Assembly: GCA_041746105.1 (NCBI GenBank)
Contig: JBGTHP010000018.1
Span: forward strand, 49,804-113,803
Length of the DNA: 64,000 nucleotides
Direction of reading: 5' to 3'
DNA from: JBFHRE01 sp041746105
Lineage (GTDB): Bacteria; Actinomycetota; Acidimicrobiia; Spongiisociales; ZC4RG35
Shown here in pieces: positions 26,931 through 35,730 of this stretch (position 1 is the stretch's first letter; each line of letters opens with the position of its first letter). Position numbers and translations under genes: made by a program. The notes beneath the pieces were generated by a model. The model searched no databases and was not told where the DNA came from. It worked only from the letters and a program-made list of their open reading frames with translations.

Positions 26931-28196
26931 ATGATCGACAGCACCGTTCTCCGAAATCAGCCCGATGTTCTGCGCCAATCGCTCCAACGCCGCGGTGTTG
27001 AAATCGACGTCGACCGTTTGATCAATCTCGACTCGCGGCTACGCAAAACCAGATCGGAGGCGGAATCGGTCAGAGCATCGCAGAAAGATGCAGGTCGCCA
27101 GATAGCGTCAATGTCTGGCGAGGCGAAGCAGTCAGCAATCGCCGAAACGGCCGTCATGGCAGAGTCGTTCAAGGAGTTGAGTGCGGCCGCCGACGATCTC
27201 CAGGCCGAATTCGACGCCCTTTGGATAACTGTCCCCAACCTCGTCGACCCGAGCGCCGCCGACGGTTTCACCGACGCCGACAACGTGGAGATCAAGCGGG
27301 TCGGAGACATACGCGCATTTGATCACGAAGTGAGGGATCACGCGACATTGGGCTCTCTGCTCGATGTTGTGGACACCGATCGTGGCGCCAAGGTTTCTGG
27401 AAGTCGTTTCGGCTATCTCAAGGGCCAGGCGGTGCTCCTCGAGTTGGGTCTCGTCCGTTGGGCGTTCGAGCGTCTGGTGGCGCACGGCTTCACCCCGATG
27501 GCGCCGCCGGTCCTGGTCCGCGAAGAGGCGTTGTTCGGGACCGGATTCTTCCCCGGCGATCGCGAACAGGTTTATTCGATCCCATCCGACGATTTGTTCT
27601 TGGTCGGGACTTCTGAGGTCCCGCTGGCGGCCTATCACACAGACGAGATTTTCGATCGGGAAGAATTGCCGCTCCGGTACGCGGGTTTTTCGACCTGCTT
27701 CCGCCGAGAGGCCGGCACCTATGGAAAAGACACCGCCGGGATCTTTCGAGTTCATCAGTTCGACAAGGTCGAGATGTTTACTTTTGTCGACCCGGCGACG
27801 TCGGCGTCGGAACACGAACGAATTCTGGCGATCGAGGAGTCGATCGTCACCGACCTGGAGTTGCCGTACAGAGTCGTCAACGTCGCGGCCGGCGACCTCG
27901 GGTCATCGGCCGCAAAGAAGTACGACATCGAAGCATGGTTCCCGTCGCAAAAGGCGTTCCGGGAAGTGACTTCGTGCTCAAACACGACCGATTTTCAGGC
28001 TCGCCGGCTTCGGATACGCATGCGGACCGATTCCGGAACCCAGATCGTCCACACCCTCAACGGAACTGCGATTGCCGTCGGCCGTGTCATCCTCGCCCTG
28101 CTCGAGAACCACCAGCAGGCCGACGGCTCCGTCATCATTCCCGATGCGATCAGACCATTTGTTGGCTTTGACTCGATCAAAGCCCCCGGCGCCTGA
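26931..28196 (+). CDS. serS: Seryl-tRNA synthetase
   Basis: This 421-residue class II synthetase charges tRNA-Ser. The N-terminal coiled-coil arm (about residues 30-100) binds the long variable arm of tRNA-Ser. Motif 2 is FRREAGTYGKDTAGIFRVHQF, and motif 3 lies in the LNGTAIAVGRVILALLENHQ region. It lies 2.3 kb upstream of three tRNA-Ser genes in the same window. Confidence 0.97.
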   Translation: MIDSTVLRNQPDVLRQSLQRRGVEIDVDRLINLDSRLRKTRSEAESVRASQKDAGRQIASMSGEAKQSAIAETAVMAESFKELSAAADDLQAEFDALWITVPNLVDPSAADGFTDADNVEIKRVGDIRAFDHEVRDHATLGSLLDVVDTDRGAKVSGSRFGYLKGQAVLLELGLVRWAFERLVAHGFTPMAPPVLVREEALFGTGFFPGDREQVYSIPSDDLFLVGTSEVPLAAYHTDEIFDREELPLRYAGFSTCFRREAGTYGKDTAGIFRVHQFDKVEMFTFVDPATSASEHERILAIEESIVTDLELPYRVVNVAAGDLGSSAAKKYDIEAWFPSQKAFREVTSCSNTTDFQARRLRIRMRTDSGTQIVHTLNGTAIAVGRVILALLENHQQADGSVIIPDAIRPFVGFDSIKAPGA

Positions 28197-28199
28197 GAG

Positions 28200-28838
28200 G
28201 TGAGCGCCGAGTCGGATCCGATCTTCGCCCGGATTGCTCGGCGATATGACCTCATCAACCGTGTTTTGTCGTTTGGCCGGGAGCAGGCCTGGCGCCGGCG
28301 GGGGGTTGGTCACCTTCCCGATGGCAAGATCTTGGATCTTGGCAGCGGCACCGGCGCCGCCCATGAGGTCTTCGGCCGGCGCCAGGTCGTGGCGCTCGAT
28401 CCCGTCGGGCCGATGCTGGCGCTCAGCCCGATCCCGGCGCGGGTGGTCGGAATCGGCGAAAGCCTTCCCTTCAGAGACGAGAGTTTCGATGGAGCTTTCT
28501 CCGCGTATGTGTTCAGAAATCTGACCTCTATCACGGACACGTTGTCTGAAGTGACAAGGATCTTGCGGCCGGGTGGTGTGCTGGTTGTCGTGGATCTGGG
28601 ACGCCCCCGCAGCCGCTTTGTGGCCGCAATCCATCGGTTGGGATCTGCGGTTTTTCTCCCACTCGCCGGCCTGCTGGCCAGGGCCCCCCGTGACTACTGG
28701 TATCTGCATCGTTCTCTCGACAAATTGGAACCGGTAGAGCGCCTCTACACGAACACACCGATGGAGCTGGTGACGACCTGGCGGATGGGACCATTCGGTT
28801 TTGTCTACGGGGCGGTGCTGCGCAAACGGGACCGTTGA
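28200..28838 (+). CDS. Demethylmenaquinone methyltransferase-like (UbiE/MenG family)
   Basis: This 212-residue SAM methyltransferase begins GTG three bases after serS, so the two are co-transcribed. It contains FARIARRYDLINRVLSFG (UbiE signature 1 region), the SAM loop ILDLGSGTG (about residues 46-54), and FRNLTS (motif of UbiE/MenG proteins). MenG performs the last step of menaquinone synthesis. Length is slightly short (usually about 230), and no other men genes are near, so the exact substrate is probable but not certain. Confidence 0.85.
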   Translation: MSAESDPIFARIARRYDLINRVLSFGREQAWRRRGVGHLPDGKILDLGSGTGAAHEVFGRRQVVALDPVGPMLALSPIPARVVGIGESLPFRDESFDGAFSAYVFRNLTSITDTLSEVTRILRPGGVLVVVDLGRPRSRFVAAIHRLGSAVFLPLAGLLARAPRDYWYLHRSLDKLEPVERLYTNTPMELVTTWRMGPFGFVYGAVLRKRDR

Positions 28839-28844
28839 ATCCGA

Positions 28845-29774
28845 TCAGGTTCTGGGCGCGAACACTGCGATACGGTCGAGGCTGATGCCGGAGACCATCA
28901 TTCTCTCCTTCTTGGACTGAATCAGATCCTTGCTCCAATCGACAAATCCTCCGTCGGCGGTTTCAATGGCTTGTTCGCCGAAGACGACTCTTGCCTTGAA
29001 ACAAAAACTCGGGTAATAACCTCTCCCGGCCTGCCGATCAGGGTCGATTTCGACCGCCACGTTGCCCGGTGCTCGTTCCGCCGCCATCGATGCAAGGTCG
29101 AGCATCGACCCGTCACCAAAATCCGAAACGTCGATCTCGACCCGATCGGCCCCGCAACGGAGGCCTGCCTCCCACACTCTCTGAAGATGGAAGACGGATG
29201 CCTGGTGCTCGAAGGTCCTACTTCCGGTGTCGCGCCCGGCCGTGACCAACCCGAACAACGAGAAGTGGGCGAACTGGAGCGGTCCATCAAAACGCTGGGT
29301 TCTGGTGATGCGCTGGACCGTCGCAAGACTGATCCACTGAGGGGATTTCGGATCAGTCTCGAGGAGGCGTCGGCGCCGCACGGCGGCTTCCAATGCAAGT
29401 CCCACCGTCGGGTCGGCGGCCGCTTCGACCCGACGGATAGTGCTCAGAAGGCGATTCTGAGACAGCGGTCCGAGGGTGGCGTGGCTCCCAAAAGGGACAT
29501 GCGGCGCCAGAACCAACTGCTCGACATCGTCAGGCAGTACGTCAAGGCAGGCCTGTTCCGCTCGTCGGAGATCGGTGAGCCCGATCGGTGCAACTCCGAC
29601 GAACCGATCGCTCTGGTGGCGATCGATCAGGGTCGCCGGGGTCTCGGATCTCGTCCTCGCGGCCATGATCGGTAGAAGGATGCTGGTCAGATCAGACCAC
29701 GACGGGCGGTCACCCAGAAATGAAATGGCATCTCGGAGGAACGGCGTTCTGGCGAGTCGGTCGACGGCGTGCAT
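28845..29774 (-). CDS. Hypothetical protein
   Basis: This 309-residue protein is not recognised. The start ATG 29774 was chosen because the frame upstream runs into SRP RNA. It has no signal peptide, membrane segment or classical nucleotide-binding motif. Conserved-looking blocks include VAPIGLTDLRRAEQACLD, LAPHVPFGSHATLG and the C-terminal VFGEQAIETADGGFVDW. It is convergent with menG (six bases apart). Confidence 0.6.
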   Translation of the reverse strand: MHAVDRLARTPFLRDAISFLGDRPSWSDLTSILLPIMAARTRSETPATLIDRHQSDRFVGVAPIGLTDLRRAEQACLDVLPDDVEQLVLAPHVPFGSHATLGPLSQNRLLSTIRRVEAAADPTVGLALEAAVRRRRLLETDPKSPQWISLATVQRITRTQRFDGPLQFAHFSLFGLVTAGRDTGSRTFEHQASVFHLQRVWEAGLRCGADRVEIDVSDFGDGSMLDLASMAAERAPGNVAVEIDPDRQAGRGYYPSFCFKARVVFGEQAIETADGGFVDWSKDLIQSKKERMMVSGISLDRIAVFAPRT

Positions 29775-29837
29775 GCAGAAAGCGTATTGCAAGAACCGGC
29801 TCGGAGCCGAGAAATGCGGAGGTCGCCGGCTCGGTGC

Positions 29838-29941
29838 GGCCGCCAGGCGTGACTGCGGCGCCCGAGGCAAACCGCTTATGGCTGCTTCCTTCCGGACCTG
29901 ACCAGATTCGCAGCGCCCCGCCGCGCAGGACCCGGAGGCCG
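29838..29941 (-). ncRNA. ffs: Signal recognition particle RNA (4.5S-type)
   Basis: The minus strand contains the near-invariant SRP RNA core TCAGGTCCGGAAGGAAGCAG (about 29884-29903) with the GGAA tetraloop, and the flanking sequences can pair into the long hairpin typical of the small bacterial form. The ends were set by pairing of terminal GC-rich arms and may be off by several bases. It forms the Ffh-binding RNA of the protein-targeting complex. Confidence 0.88.
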
Positions 29942-29996
29942 CACCCAACCGACGATGCCGTCATGGTAGGCGGAGCCTCGAAGCGACGGATCCGGC

Positions 29997-30452
29997 TCAG
30001 CGCTGGTGAGAGAAGAAGTCGGTCAGAATCCGGGCGCATTCGTCCTCCTTGACGCCGGCCACGAGTTCGACCCGATGGTTCAGACGGGCGTCTTGGGGGA
30101 TGTTGTAGAGGCTCCAGCAGGCGCCGGCTTTGGGATCGGCCGCTCCGTAGACGATGGTGCCGATTCTGGCGTTGACTGCGGCTCCAGCACACATCGCGCA
30201 TGGCTCGAGTGTCACCACCAGGGCGTGACCGTCGAGCCGCCAAGTGCCTGCTGCCCTGGCGGCGGAGGAGAGTACGAGCATCTCGGCATGGGCCGTGGGG
30301 TCGTTCAGTTGTTCCCGGCGATTGTGGTCGGCGGCAATGGTTTCACCGGAAGGGTTGAGGAGGACCGCCCCCACCGGGACGTCGTCGTGTTGTAAGGCGG
30401 CTGCCGCTTGTTCGAGAGCGGTGTTCATCGCCTCCGAGTGGCTTTCCTTCAC
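29997..30452 (-). CDS. tadA: tRNA-specific adenosine deaminase
   Basis: This 151-residue protein has the deaminase zinc site: HAEM (catalytic Glu) near residue 57 and PCAMC near residue 87. TadA converts A34 to inosine in tRNA-Arg(ACG). The GTG 30452 start gives the usual short leader before EAMNTALEQA; an in-frame ATG at 30428 is the alternative. A longer frame upstream overlaps the tRNA-Ser on the other strand and is rejected. Confidence 0.92.
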   Translation of the reverse strand: MKESHSEAMNTALEQAAAALQHDDVPVGAVLLNPSGETIAADHNRREQLNDPTAHAEMLVLSSAARAAGTWRLDGHALVVTLEPCAMCAGAAVNARIGTIVYGAADPKAGACWSLYNIPQDARLNHRVELVAGVKEDECARILTDFFSHQR

Positions 30453-30535
30453 GTCCCACGCACCTTCCCGACTAGGTGAACATTCATTGCGTCGACTACG
30501 TTGTAGTCCGCTGCGACGCTGTTCGTGGCGCTCCC

Positions 30536-30626
30536 GGAGGGGTCGCATAGTCTGGCCGAGTGCGCGGCATTGGAAATGCCGTTGGGGGTGTAAGCCTCCA
30601 CGAGGGTTCAAATCCCTCTCCCTCCG
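30536..30626 (+). tRNA. tRNA-Ser (GGA)
   Basis: Acceptor GGAGGGG/TCCCTCC, anticodon stem CGGCA/TGCCG with loop TTGGAAA (anticodon GGA), a long variable arm (GGGGGTGTAAGCCTCC) and T arm GAGGG-TTCAAAT-CCCTC. First of three tandem serine tRNAs. Confidence 0.94.
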
Positions 30627-30690
30627 CTCCCGCGACCCGACCTGTCACGGTTGGGTCGCGCTTTGGCGACGTGGTACGTTTCCGATCCCT

Positions 30691-30779
30691 GGAGGGGTCG
30701 CATAGTCCGGCCTAGTGCGCGGCACTCGAAATGCCGTAGGGGCGTTCGCTCCTCGAGGGTTCGAATCCCTCCCCCTCCG
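30691..30779 (+). tRNA. tRNA-Ser (CGA)
   Basis: Acceptor GGAGGGG/CCCCTCC, anticodon stem CGGCA/TGCCG with loop CTCGAAA (anticodon CGA), a long variable arm (GGGGCGTTCGCTCC) and T arm GAGGG-TTCGAAT-CCCTC. The first 20 bases match the tRNA-Ser(GGA) gene 65 bases upstream, indicating local duplication. Confidence 0.94.
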
Positions 30780-30868
30780 CCAACGAATCTGTCTTTGACG
30801 GGTTCGTTACGGCGGGGCAGTCCCCGCCGGTCGAGACGGGTTGGTCCATGACGGGCGGTCCGTCGCAC

Positions 30869-30956
30869 GGAGGGGTGACCGAGCGGCCGAAGGTGACGGT
30901 CTTGAAAACCGTTGAACCCGCATAGGGTTCCGTGGGTTCAAATCCCACCCCCTCCG
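30869..30956 (+). tRNA. tRNA-Ser (TGA), probable integration site
   Basis: Acceptor GGAGGGG/CCCCTCC, anticodon stem ACGGT/ACCGT with loop CTTGAAA (anticodon TGA), a variable arm (AACCCGCATAGGGTT) and T arm GTGGG-TTCAAAT-CCCAC. Its 3' portion from about 30896 is repeated at 33212-33274, 36706-36768 and 37918-37980, so this gene is the likely attB target of the following island. Confidence 0.95.
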
Positions 30957-31014
30957 CCAGAAACTGAGAAAACAAGGGCTCACGGGCGGTCAGCCTTGGA
31001 TCCTCACGGCGATC

Positions 31015-31104
31015 CGGCTGACCCTCGGCGTGGCGCTTCCGTCGATGATCGGCGAAGGCTGGCTCGGACTGTGGCTGTTGCTCTCCCGCCGTATCGGGAG
31101 CTGA
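31015..31104 (+). pseudogene. Fragment of a membrane protein C-terminus (DUF4386-like)
   Basis: A 29-codon run ending in TGA reads LGVALPSMIGEGWLGLWLLL, resembling the last transmembrane helix of DUF4386-type membrane proteins. No start or upstream part exists; it begins 58 bases after tRNA-Ser(TGA). The remaining 31105-31228 interval shows no gene. Low-confidence relic. Confidence 0.3.
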
Positions 31105-31228
31105 GCTTCGTCTTCTCCGACCAGAACCTCGACCGAGAATGGGGGCGATGTCCTCGCCGATCCTCAGTCCGGCCGGGACGGCCCAGACCGTGTCGTCGTC
31201 ATGGACGATGGGGAGCGACGGCCGTGAG

Positions 31229-32578
31229 TCAGCCCACGACGCGATACAGGCGCCACCGGTCAGGTACGCCTTTCAGTTGGTGTTCGCCGGCGTCCTCGAA
31301 CGTCAGCCCGCTGCCGGCGGTCAGGTCCTTCACGGTGCTCGACGCCAGAACCTCGGACGGCCCTGCGATCGAGCAGATCCGGGCGCCGATCGCGACGGCG
31401 ATCCCAGAGACGTCGTCCGGCTCGAACGTGACCTCTCCGACGTGGATGCCGGCGCGAATCTCGATCCCGAGTTCATCCATCGCCGACACGATCTCGAGCG
31501 CGGAGCTGACGCCGCGTGCTGGTCCGTCGAACGTCGCCAGGAACCCGTCCCCCATCGTCTTGATCGGTCGCCCTCGATGGCCTTCGATCGCGGCACGGGC
31601 GATCACATCGTGTCGCTGGCGTGTCTCTCGCCATGCGCTGTCGCCTAGGACCGCGGATCGGGACGTGGAATCCACGATATCGGTGAACAGGACGGTGGCC
31701 AGCCCTCGACCCGCATCTGCCCCATGGGTCGAATGCGCGCCCGTGAAGAACTCCTCCAGCTCGGCGACGAATCGGTCGCGGTCTCCGATCCAGTACGGCA
31801 GGTCTCGGCCGGGGAGCGTGACGATGCGAACGTCGGCGACCCTCGCCTGGATCTCGTCGACGAACGGCTGAGACAGGTCGAGGAGGGGCGCGTCTGGTCG
31901 GATCAACACCAGGACCGGCGCGCGGATAGCAGGGAGGACGTCGAGCACGTCGGTTGACGACCATTGCAGATGGAGCGCGATCGCGGAGCCAGGACTCGCC
32001 GCAGCGCGAAGGTACGCTGCCCAGGAGCGGACCGCAGTGGGATCTCCCGCGATGGACGGAGCGGCGAACTCGAGGTCTCGTCGAGCGAACGCCTCCGTAC
32101 CCCAGGCGAGCATCTCGGATCGCAGGTCGACCGAGTTGCCCAGGATGGAACCGGTCAGAGGGCTGCTCGGCATCGGCGTGCAGAGGGCGAGTGCGCGCAC
32201 GCGTTCGGGATGTGCGGCCGCGAACAGGAGCGCAAGCAGCGGCGCTCCCGACTCGCTCGTCACGAGGCAGACGTCGCGAGCCCCAACAGCGTCGAGGACG
32301 GCCAGCAGGTCGTCGACATGCGTCTCCAGGGGCGCCGTGCCGCCTGGCGAGAGCCGATCGGAAACACCCAGGCCTCTACGGTCCATCGCGATCACCCGCG
32401 CGAAGGCCCCAATCCGGCGGTGCGCGTCGGCGATCTCGGGGACCCGCCAGTTCTCGTCGATGTTGGTGAAGAACCCGGGCATCAGCAGAACGTCGACCGG
32501 CCCGGAGCCGAACACCTGGAACGCGATGAAGGTGTCATCGGACGTCCTCGCGTAGCGAGTCTCGGGAGCGCCGTTCAC
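31229..32578 (-). CDS. Alpha/beta-hydrolase fused to class III adenylate cyclase
   Basis: This 449-residue protein has an N-terminal alpha/beta-hydrolase domain (about residues 10-275; AMDRRGLGVSD, nucleophile region TSESGAP) and a C-terminal cyclase domain (about 290-449). In the cyclase, metal Asp residues lie in VLFTDIVDST and TMGDGFLATF, followed by RAGIHVGEV. The usual transition-state Asn region reads GIAVAIGAR, so that Asn is missing. The GTG 32578 start overlaps by four bases (GTGA) the stop of a truncated paralogue and has GGTGGAGGAG just upstream. Confidence 0.85.
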   Translation of the reverse strand: MNGAPETRYARTSDDTFIAFQVFGSGPVDVLLMPGFFTNIDENWRVPEIADAHRRIGAFARVIAMDRRGLGVSDRLSPGGTAPLETHVDDLLAVLDAVGARDVCLVTSESGAPLLALLFAAAHPERVRALALCTPMPSSPLTGSILGNSVDLRSEMLAWGTEAFARRDLEFAAPSIAGDPTAVRSWAAYLRAAASPGSAIALHLQWSSTDVLDVLPAIRAPVLVLIRPDAPLLDLSQPFVDEIQARVADVRIVTLPGRDLPYWIGDRDRFVAELEEFFTGAHSTHGADAGRGLATVLFTDIVDSTSRSAVLGDSAWRETRQRHDVIARAAIEGHRGRPIKTMGDGFLATFDGPARGVSSALEIVSAMDELGIEIRAGIHVGEVTFEPDDVSGIAVAIGARICSIAGPSEVLASSTVKDLTAGSGLTFEDAGEHQLKGVPDRWRLYRVVG

Positions 32579-32700
32579 TCCTCCACCACTCCGTACAGGC
32601 GCCACCGTTCAGGTACGCCTTTCAGTTGGTCTTCGCCGGCGTCCTCGAAGCCGATGTCGCTCCGCGCGACCAGGTCTTTCACGGTCTGGGAGACGAGGAT
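32575..32700 (-). pseudogene. 3' remnant of a second hydrolase-cyclase gene
   Basis: The last about 40 codons (SEILVSQTVKDLV, FEDAGEDQLKGVPERWRLYG) closely match the C-terminus of the intact gene that follows (VLASSTVKDLT, FEDAGEHQLKGVPDRWRLYR). Similarity stops abruptly near 32700; nothing upstream encodes the rest. The remnant's TGA overlaps the start of the intact gene, showing that the two were once a translationally coupled tandem pair. Confidence 0.8.
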
Positions 32701-32956
32701 CTCGGAGCCTCGCGACGACGAGGTCGATCGGACCCTCTCCGGCCATTCGGTTCACGGTTTGCGGCCGACACAACGGCCAGAAGCGATGCCATCTGGCGCT
32801 CCCTCTCAACCAGGAGCTGTTGCTTGACCACGTTGCCATCACGGTACTTTCGTCGGAGGTTCGATGCCGTCGGCGGGCAGCGATTTTTCGAGACCGGAGC
32901 CAGGGAACTCGTCGACGGCGGATAGCGATTGCTCCTATACCGGCGAGGCGTGTGAC

Positions 32957-33097
32957 GTGGTCAAACCGACCAGGATCACAAACCGCATTCGGGAGCTGAG
33001 GGAGGCCCCCAGTATGAGCCAGGGCGACCTGGCCGGCCGAATCGGCGTCACACGTCAAACGGTAGTTCGAGCCGCGGGTCGCCCGGGGGGCATCTAG
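32957..33097 (+). pseudogene. Truncated XRE-family helix-turn-helix protein
   Basis: A 46-codon frame (GTG start) reads RITNRIRELREAPSMSQGDL and GRIGVTRQTV, the first helices and recognition helix of a small XRE regulator. After the recognition helix the normal AIERGRY-PSL continuation is replaced by unrelated residues and a stop. The frame ends where repeat copy A begins. Confidence 0.6.
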
Positions 33098-33274
33098 GGG
33101 GGCGCTGGGGGCGGGAGAACGAGCAACGACGCAAGCGGCTCGGAGATGACCAGAGGTTATGACAGGTCGGCGGATTTCCCCAGTAGGTCCGGCATCCCGA
33201 GAATCGGCCCGAACGGTCTTGAAAACCGTTGAACCCGCATAGGGTTCCGGGGGTTCAAATCCCACCCCCTCCGC
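33097..33274 (+). repeat. Att-like repeat, copy A (carries tRNA-Ser(TGA) 3' end)
   Basis: Bases 33212-33274 repeat the anticodon-to-3' end of tRNA-Ser(TGA) with one mismatch (CCGGGGGTTC for CCGTGGGTTC). The preceding part (GAGAACGAGCAACGACGCAA at 33115-33134, then CATCCCGAGAATCGGCCCGA) matches copy B 3.5 kb downstream. A free-standing tRNA 3' end after foreign DNA is the hallmark of an attachment site. The 5' half of the tRNA is absent, so it is not a functional tRNA. Confidence 0.75.
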
Positions 33275-33366
33275 AAGAAGGCCCGTCGTTTCGGGCTATT
33301 TCAGCCCTGGCTTTCGGTCGCGGCGGGCTCCGCCGAGTCCTTGGGGGCGCCCTGGGGGAGCGATAG

Positions 33367-33684
33367 GCCTACGTCGTCACCGGTCACGACGACACCGCCG
33401 CCGACATCCTCACCCAAGCCCTGACCCGGGACTGGATCGATCAACCTGCCATCACCCGACAAACCCACCTCGACAAGACACCCGACAGGTCGCTACGACC
33501 CGGCGAAACCGGAAACCACCGACAACCCCCAACACACCCACCCGTCTACGAGATCGCCTTCGACGATCCCGAAACCAACCGCGACCAGGCCTGGCAGTCG
33601 ATTAGTCGGAGCATCGAAGCCGCCACGCAACGCCGCGCCGCAGAGCACACCCCCAGCCGAAGACACCGCGGCATCGGACGCTGA
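33367..33684 (+). pseudogene. Relic reading frame, possibly the C-terminus of a conjugative relaxase
   Basis: An open frame of 105 codons directly after a TAG has no start codon and reads AYVVTGHDDTAADILTQAL then RDWIDQPAITRQTHLDKTPD, ending in a basic tail (PSRRHRGIGR). The first part resembles the C-terminal region of actinobacterial MobF-type relaxases, but similarity was judged by eye. The interval 33685-33932 contains nothing recognisable. Confidence 0.3.
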
Positions 33685-33932
33685 CGGGTCGGCATCCACG
33701 GCTGCTCCATCCAGATAATGGATTGCTAGCGCCGAATGCCGGATATCGCGCTGTTGGGGGCGCGCGATAACGCGCTGGGTTGTGGGTGATCTGCGCTGGT
33801 CGTGGGGTTGCTGACCAGGCTTGGGCTGTCCCGGCGGCTCTGCCTGAGAGGCATGCTGAGTTGGTGACGATTTGTTGAGCGGTGTCGGCTCGGCGGTAGG
33901 TGCCGGTACACGATCCCGATACAGTTGCCTCG

Positions 33933-34682
33933 ATGTCAGGACTGTGGACAGAGGACCCGCGTCTCGCCGCGGTTTACGACACTGAGTGCACGGGGCGAGA
34001 CGACCACGATTTCTATTTGGCCCTCGCTGACGAGCTGGGTGCCGGGACGGTGGTTGACGTCGGGTGCGGCACGGGCGTGTTCGCAGTCGATCTCGCCCGA
34101 CGGGGCCTCGCCGTCATCGGAGTGGATCCGGCTGTCCCGATGCTTGAGATCGCCCGGCGCCGGTCGACGGGGCTCGATGTTGAGTGGATCCACGGCCTTG
34201 TTGACAACGTAGCCACGGGTGTTGCGGATCTCGTCGTCATGATGGGTCATGTTGCTCAATACTTTGTGGACGATGCTGACTGGTCCAACGTGCTCCGGCA
34301 GTTGCACCGGGTCCTCCACCCGGGTGGTCGGCTCACCTTCGAGACACGGAATCCTGCGATCCCGTGGGAGGAGTACTGGACCGAGGCGCGGAGCAAGGCG
34401 ACGATGCCGCATCCCGAGGATGGCGAGTTCACGTCGTGGGTCGAAGTGGTCGAGAAGTCCGGTCCCGCTGATTCGTACACGCTCACCCACTACGGCCACA
34501 CGGTCCTGCCCGACGGCGTCCATCTCACCGCCGCCGAGACGCTCCGTTTTCGAAGCCCCAGCGAGATTGTGGCGTCGATCGAGGCGGCCGGCTTCACCCT
34601 CGAACAGACCTGGGGCGGATGGGACCGCACCCGCTTCACGCCCAGCAGCTTCGAAATGATCGTGGTAGCCCGGCGCCATTGA
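33933..34682 (+). CDS. SAM-dependent methyltransferase
   Basis: This 249-residue class I methyltransferase has the SAM-binding glycine loop VVDVGCGTGVFAVDLA (about residues 41-56), the acidic end of strand 2 (VIGVDPA), and a post-motif III segment (VLHPGGRLTFETRNP). The substrate is unknown. ATG 33933 is preferred over a GTG 33 bases upstream. It lies inside the tRNA-Ser island with no partner gene on its strand. Confidence 0.82.
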   Translation: MSGLWTEDPRLAAVYDTECTGRDDHDFYLALADELGAGTVVDVGCGTGVFAVDLARRGLAVIGVDPAVPMLEIARRRSTGLDVEWIHGLVDNVATGVADLVVMMGHVAQYFVDDADWSNVLRQLHRVLHPGGRLTFETRNPAIPWEEYWTEARSKATMPHPEDGEFTSWVEVVEKSGPADSYTLTHYGHTVLPDGVHLTAAETLRFRSPSEIVASIEAAGFTLEQTWGGWDRTRFTPSSFEMIVVARRH

Positions 34683-34772
34683 GCTGCGGCACCGCCAACG
34701 CCGATCACAAAATATGGCCCCGTATCGCACATACCGCCGAATGCTCAGTATCGGCACGTACGAGTGCGGTCG

Positions 34773-35543
34773 TCAGTCGGTGTGCTGGTTGTTGAGCTCG
34801 TTAGTGAGTGCCGAGATGGCTTCATCGACGAAGGTTCTGCAGAGTGGTGAGGGGGGCTGATCACCGCCGCGGCCTTCCTGTGCCGCCAGCGACCTGTTGA
34901 TCAGCCCAGAAGCGTCGAGTCGGTTTCGGGCCCATCTGCCGCCTTCGAGTTTGGAACAAAACTTTCGGTGTTGGAGGTAGAAGCGGGCCCGGCAGGCGTT
35001 GAGGACCGCATATGCCTCCGAACCCTGGACGAGTGCCCAGGTCAACTCTTCGATCATCTGGCTGATGACCAGGGTCGGGTCCACCCCGGCGAAGACCATC
35101 ATCGGATCGGGTCCGAGTACCGCGATGGCGCACTGGCGACACACCGCCATGTGCAGGATCAGATCGGGATCGCCAGAATTGTCTGCGCCGGTGACCACTT
35201 TGCGGTCGTTGGGATCGGTGGTGACGTGCACCTCGAAGTCAATGCGGCGACCACCCGCCTGGGCGACCTCCTCCCGAATCACGCTCGCCTCGATACCGCG
35301 ACCGGGCGACGACCCATGAGACTCCTGCAGCACCCGGGCGACGCCTTCACGCATTTCGGGGTGCCACCGGTCGTTGACCACTACCAAGAGGTCGAGATCG
35401 CTCGATCCTGGTTGGAATCCACCCAGCGCCGCCGACCCGTGGAGATAGGCCCCCACCAGTGCAGGGCCAACAACGCCGGCCAGGCGTTCCCCCAGCGCTT
35501 CACCGAAATCCGCGATCGTGCGATCCGCCATACCCGGAAGCAT
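34773..35543 (-). CDS. AadA-like aminoglycoside nucleotidyltransferase (DUF4111)
   Basis: This 256-residue protein has the KNTase-type nucleotidyltransferase motif GSAALGGFQPGSSDLDLLVVV (about residues 37-57, with the two metal Asp residues) and a helical DUF4111 C-terminus (VLNACRARFYLQHRKFCSKL), the architecture of AadA/ANT(3'') and ANT(9) enzymes. These adenylylate streptomycin or spectinomycin. The start may be ATG 35543 or 35531. The upstream frame continues antisense to tacA and is not used. Drug substrate cannot be assigned. Confidence 0.7.
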   Translation of the reverse strand: MLPGMADRTIADFGEALGERLAGVVGPALVGAYLHGSAALGGFQPGSSDLDLLVVVNDRWHPEMREGVARVLQESHGSSPGRGIEASVIREEVAQAGGRRIDFEVHVTTDPNDRKVVTGADNSGDPDLILHMAVCRQCAIAVLGPDPMMVFAGVDPTLVISQMIEELTWALVQGSEAYAVLNACRARFYLQHRKFCSKLEGGRWARNRLDASGLINRSLAAQEGRGGDQPPSPLCRTFVDEAISALTNELNNQHTD

Positions 35544-35682
35544 CCCACGTCGCTCCCCGCCCCGACCAACAAATACGGTGCACGAACGAGCATCGGCCGA
35601 ACCACGCCGAACGGCACCTCGGCGCTCGGCGTATCGGCCGCTGCATGAGAATCTCCCGAGGGTCGGACCTGTGGATGCTGCG

Positions 35683-35711
35683 TTGACAGGGCGTACTTGT
35701 GGCCGTACACT
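35683..35711 (+). promoter_or_regulatory. Sigma70-like promoter of the tacAT operon
   Basis: TTGACA (35683-35688) and TACACT (35706-35711) are separated by exactly 17 bases, 20 bases upstream of the tacA ATG. The spacer and -10 region contain GTAC-TTGTGGCC-GTAC and flanking GGCC repeats that could be the autorepression operator usual for such antitoxins. Confidence 0.65.
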
Positions 35712-35730
35712 GGCCGGACACGAGGTGGAT

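Noticed and set aside
32609..33265. Minus-strand 218-codon frame in the island
   Set aside because: It overlaps the cyclase remnant and XRE relic in other frames and shows only low-complexity Arg/Pro/Ala sequence.
33206..33274. Second and third functional tRNA-Ser(TGA) genes at the att repeats
   Set aside because: Copies A, B and C lack the 5' acceptor strand and D arm; only the 3' part is repeated.
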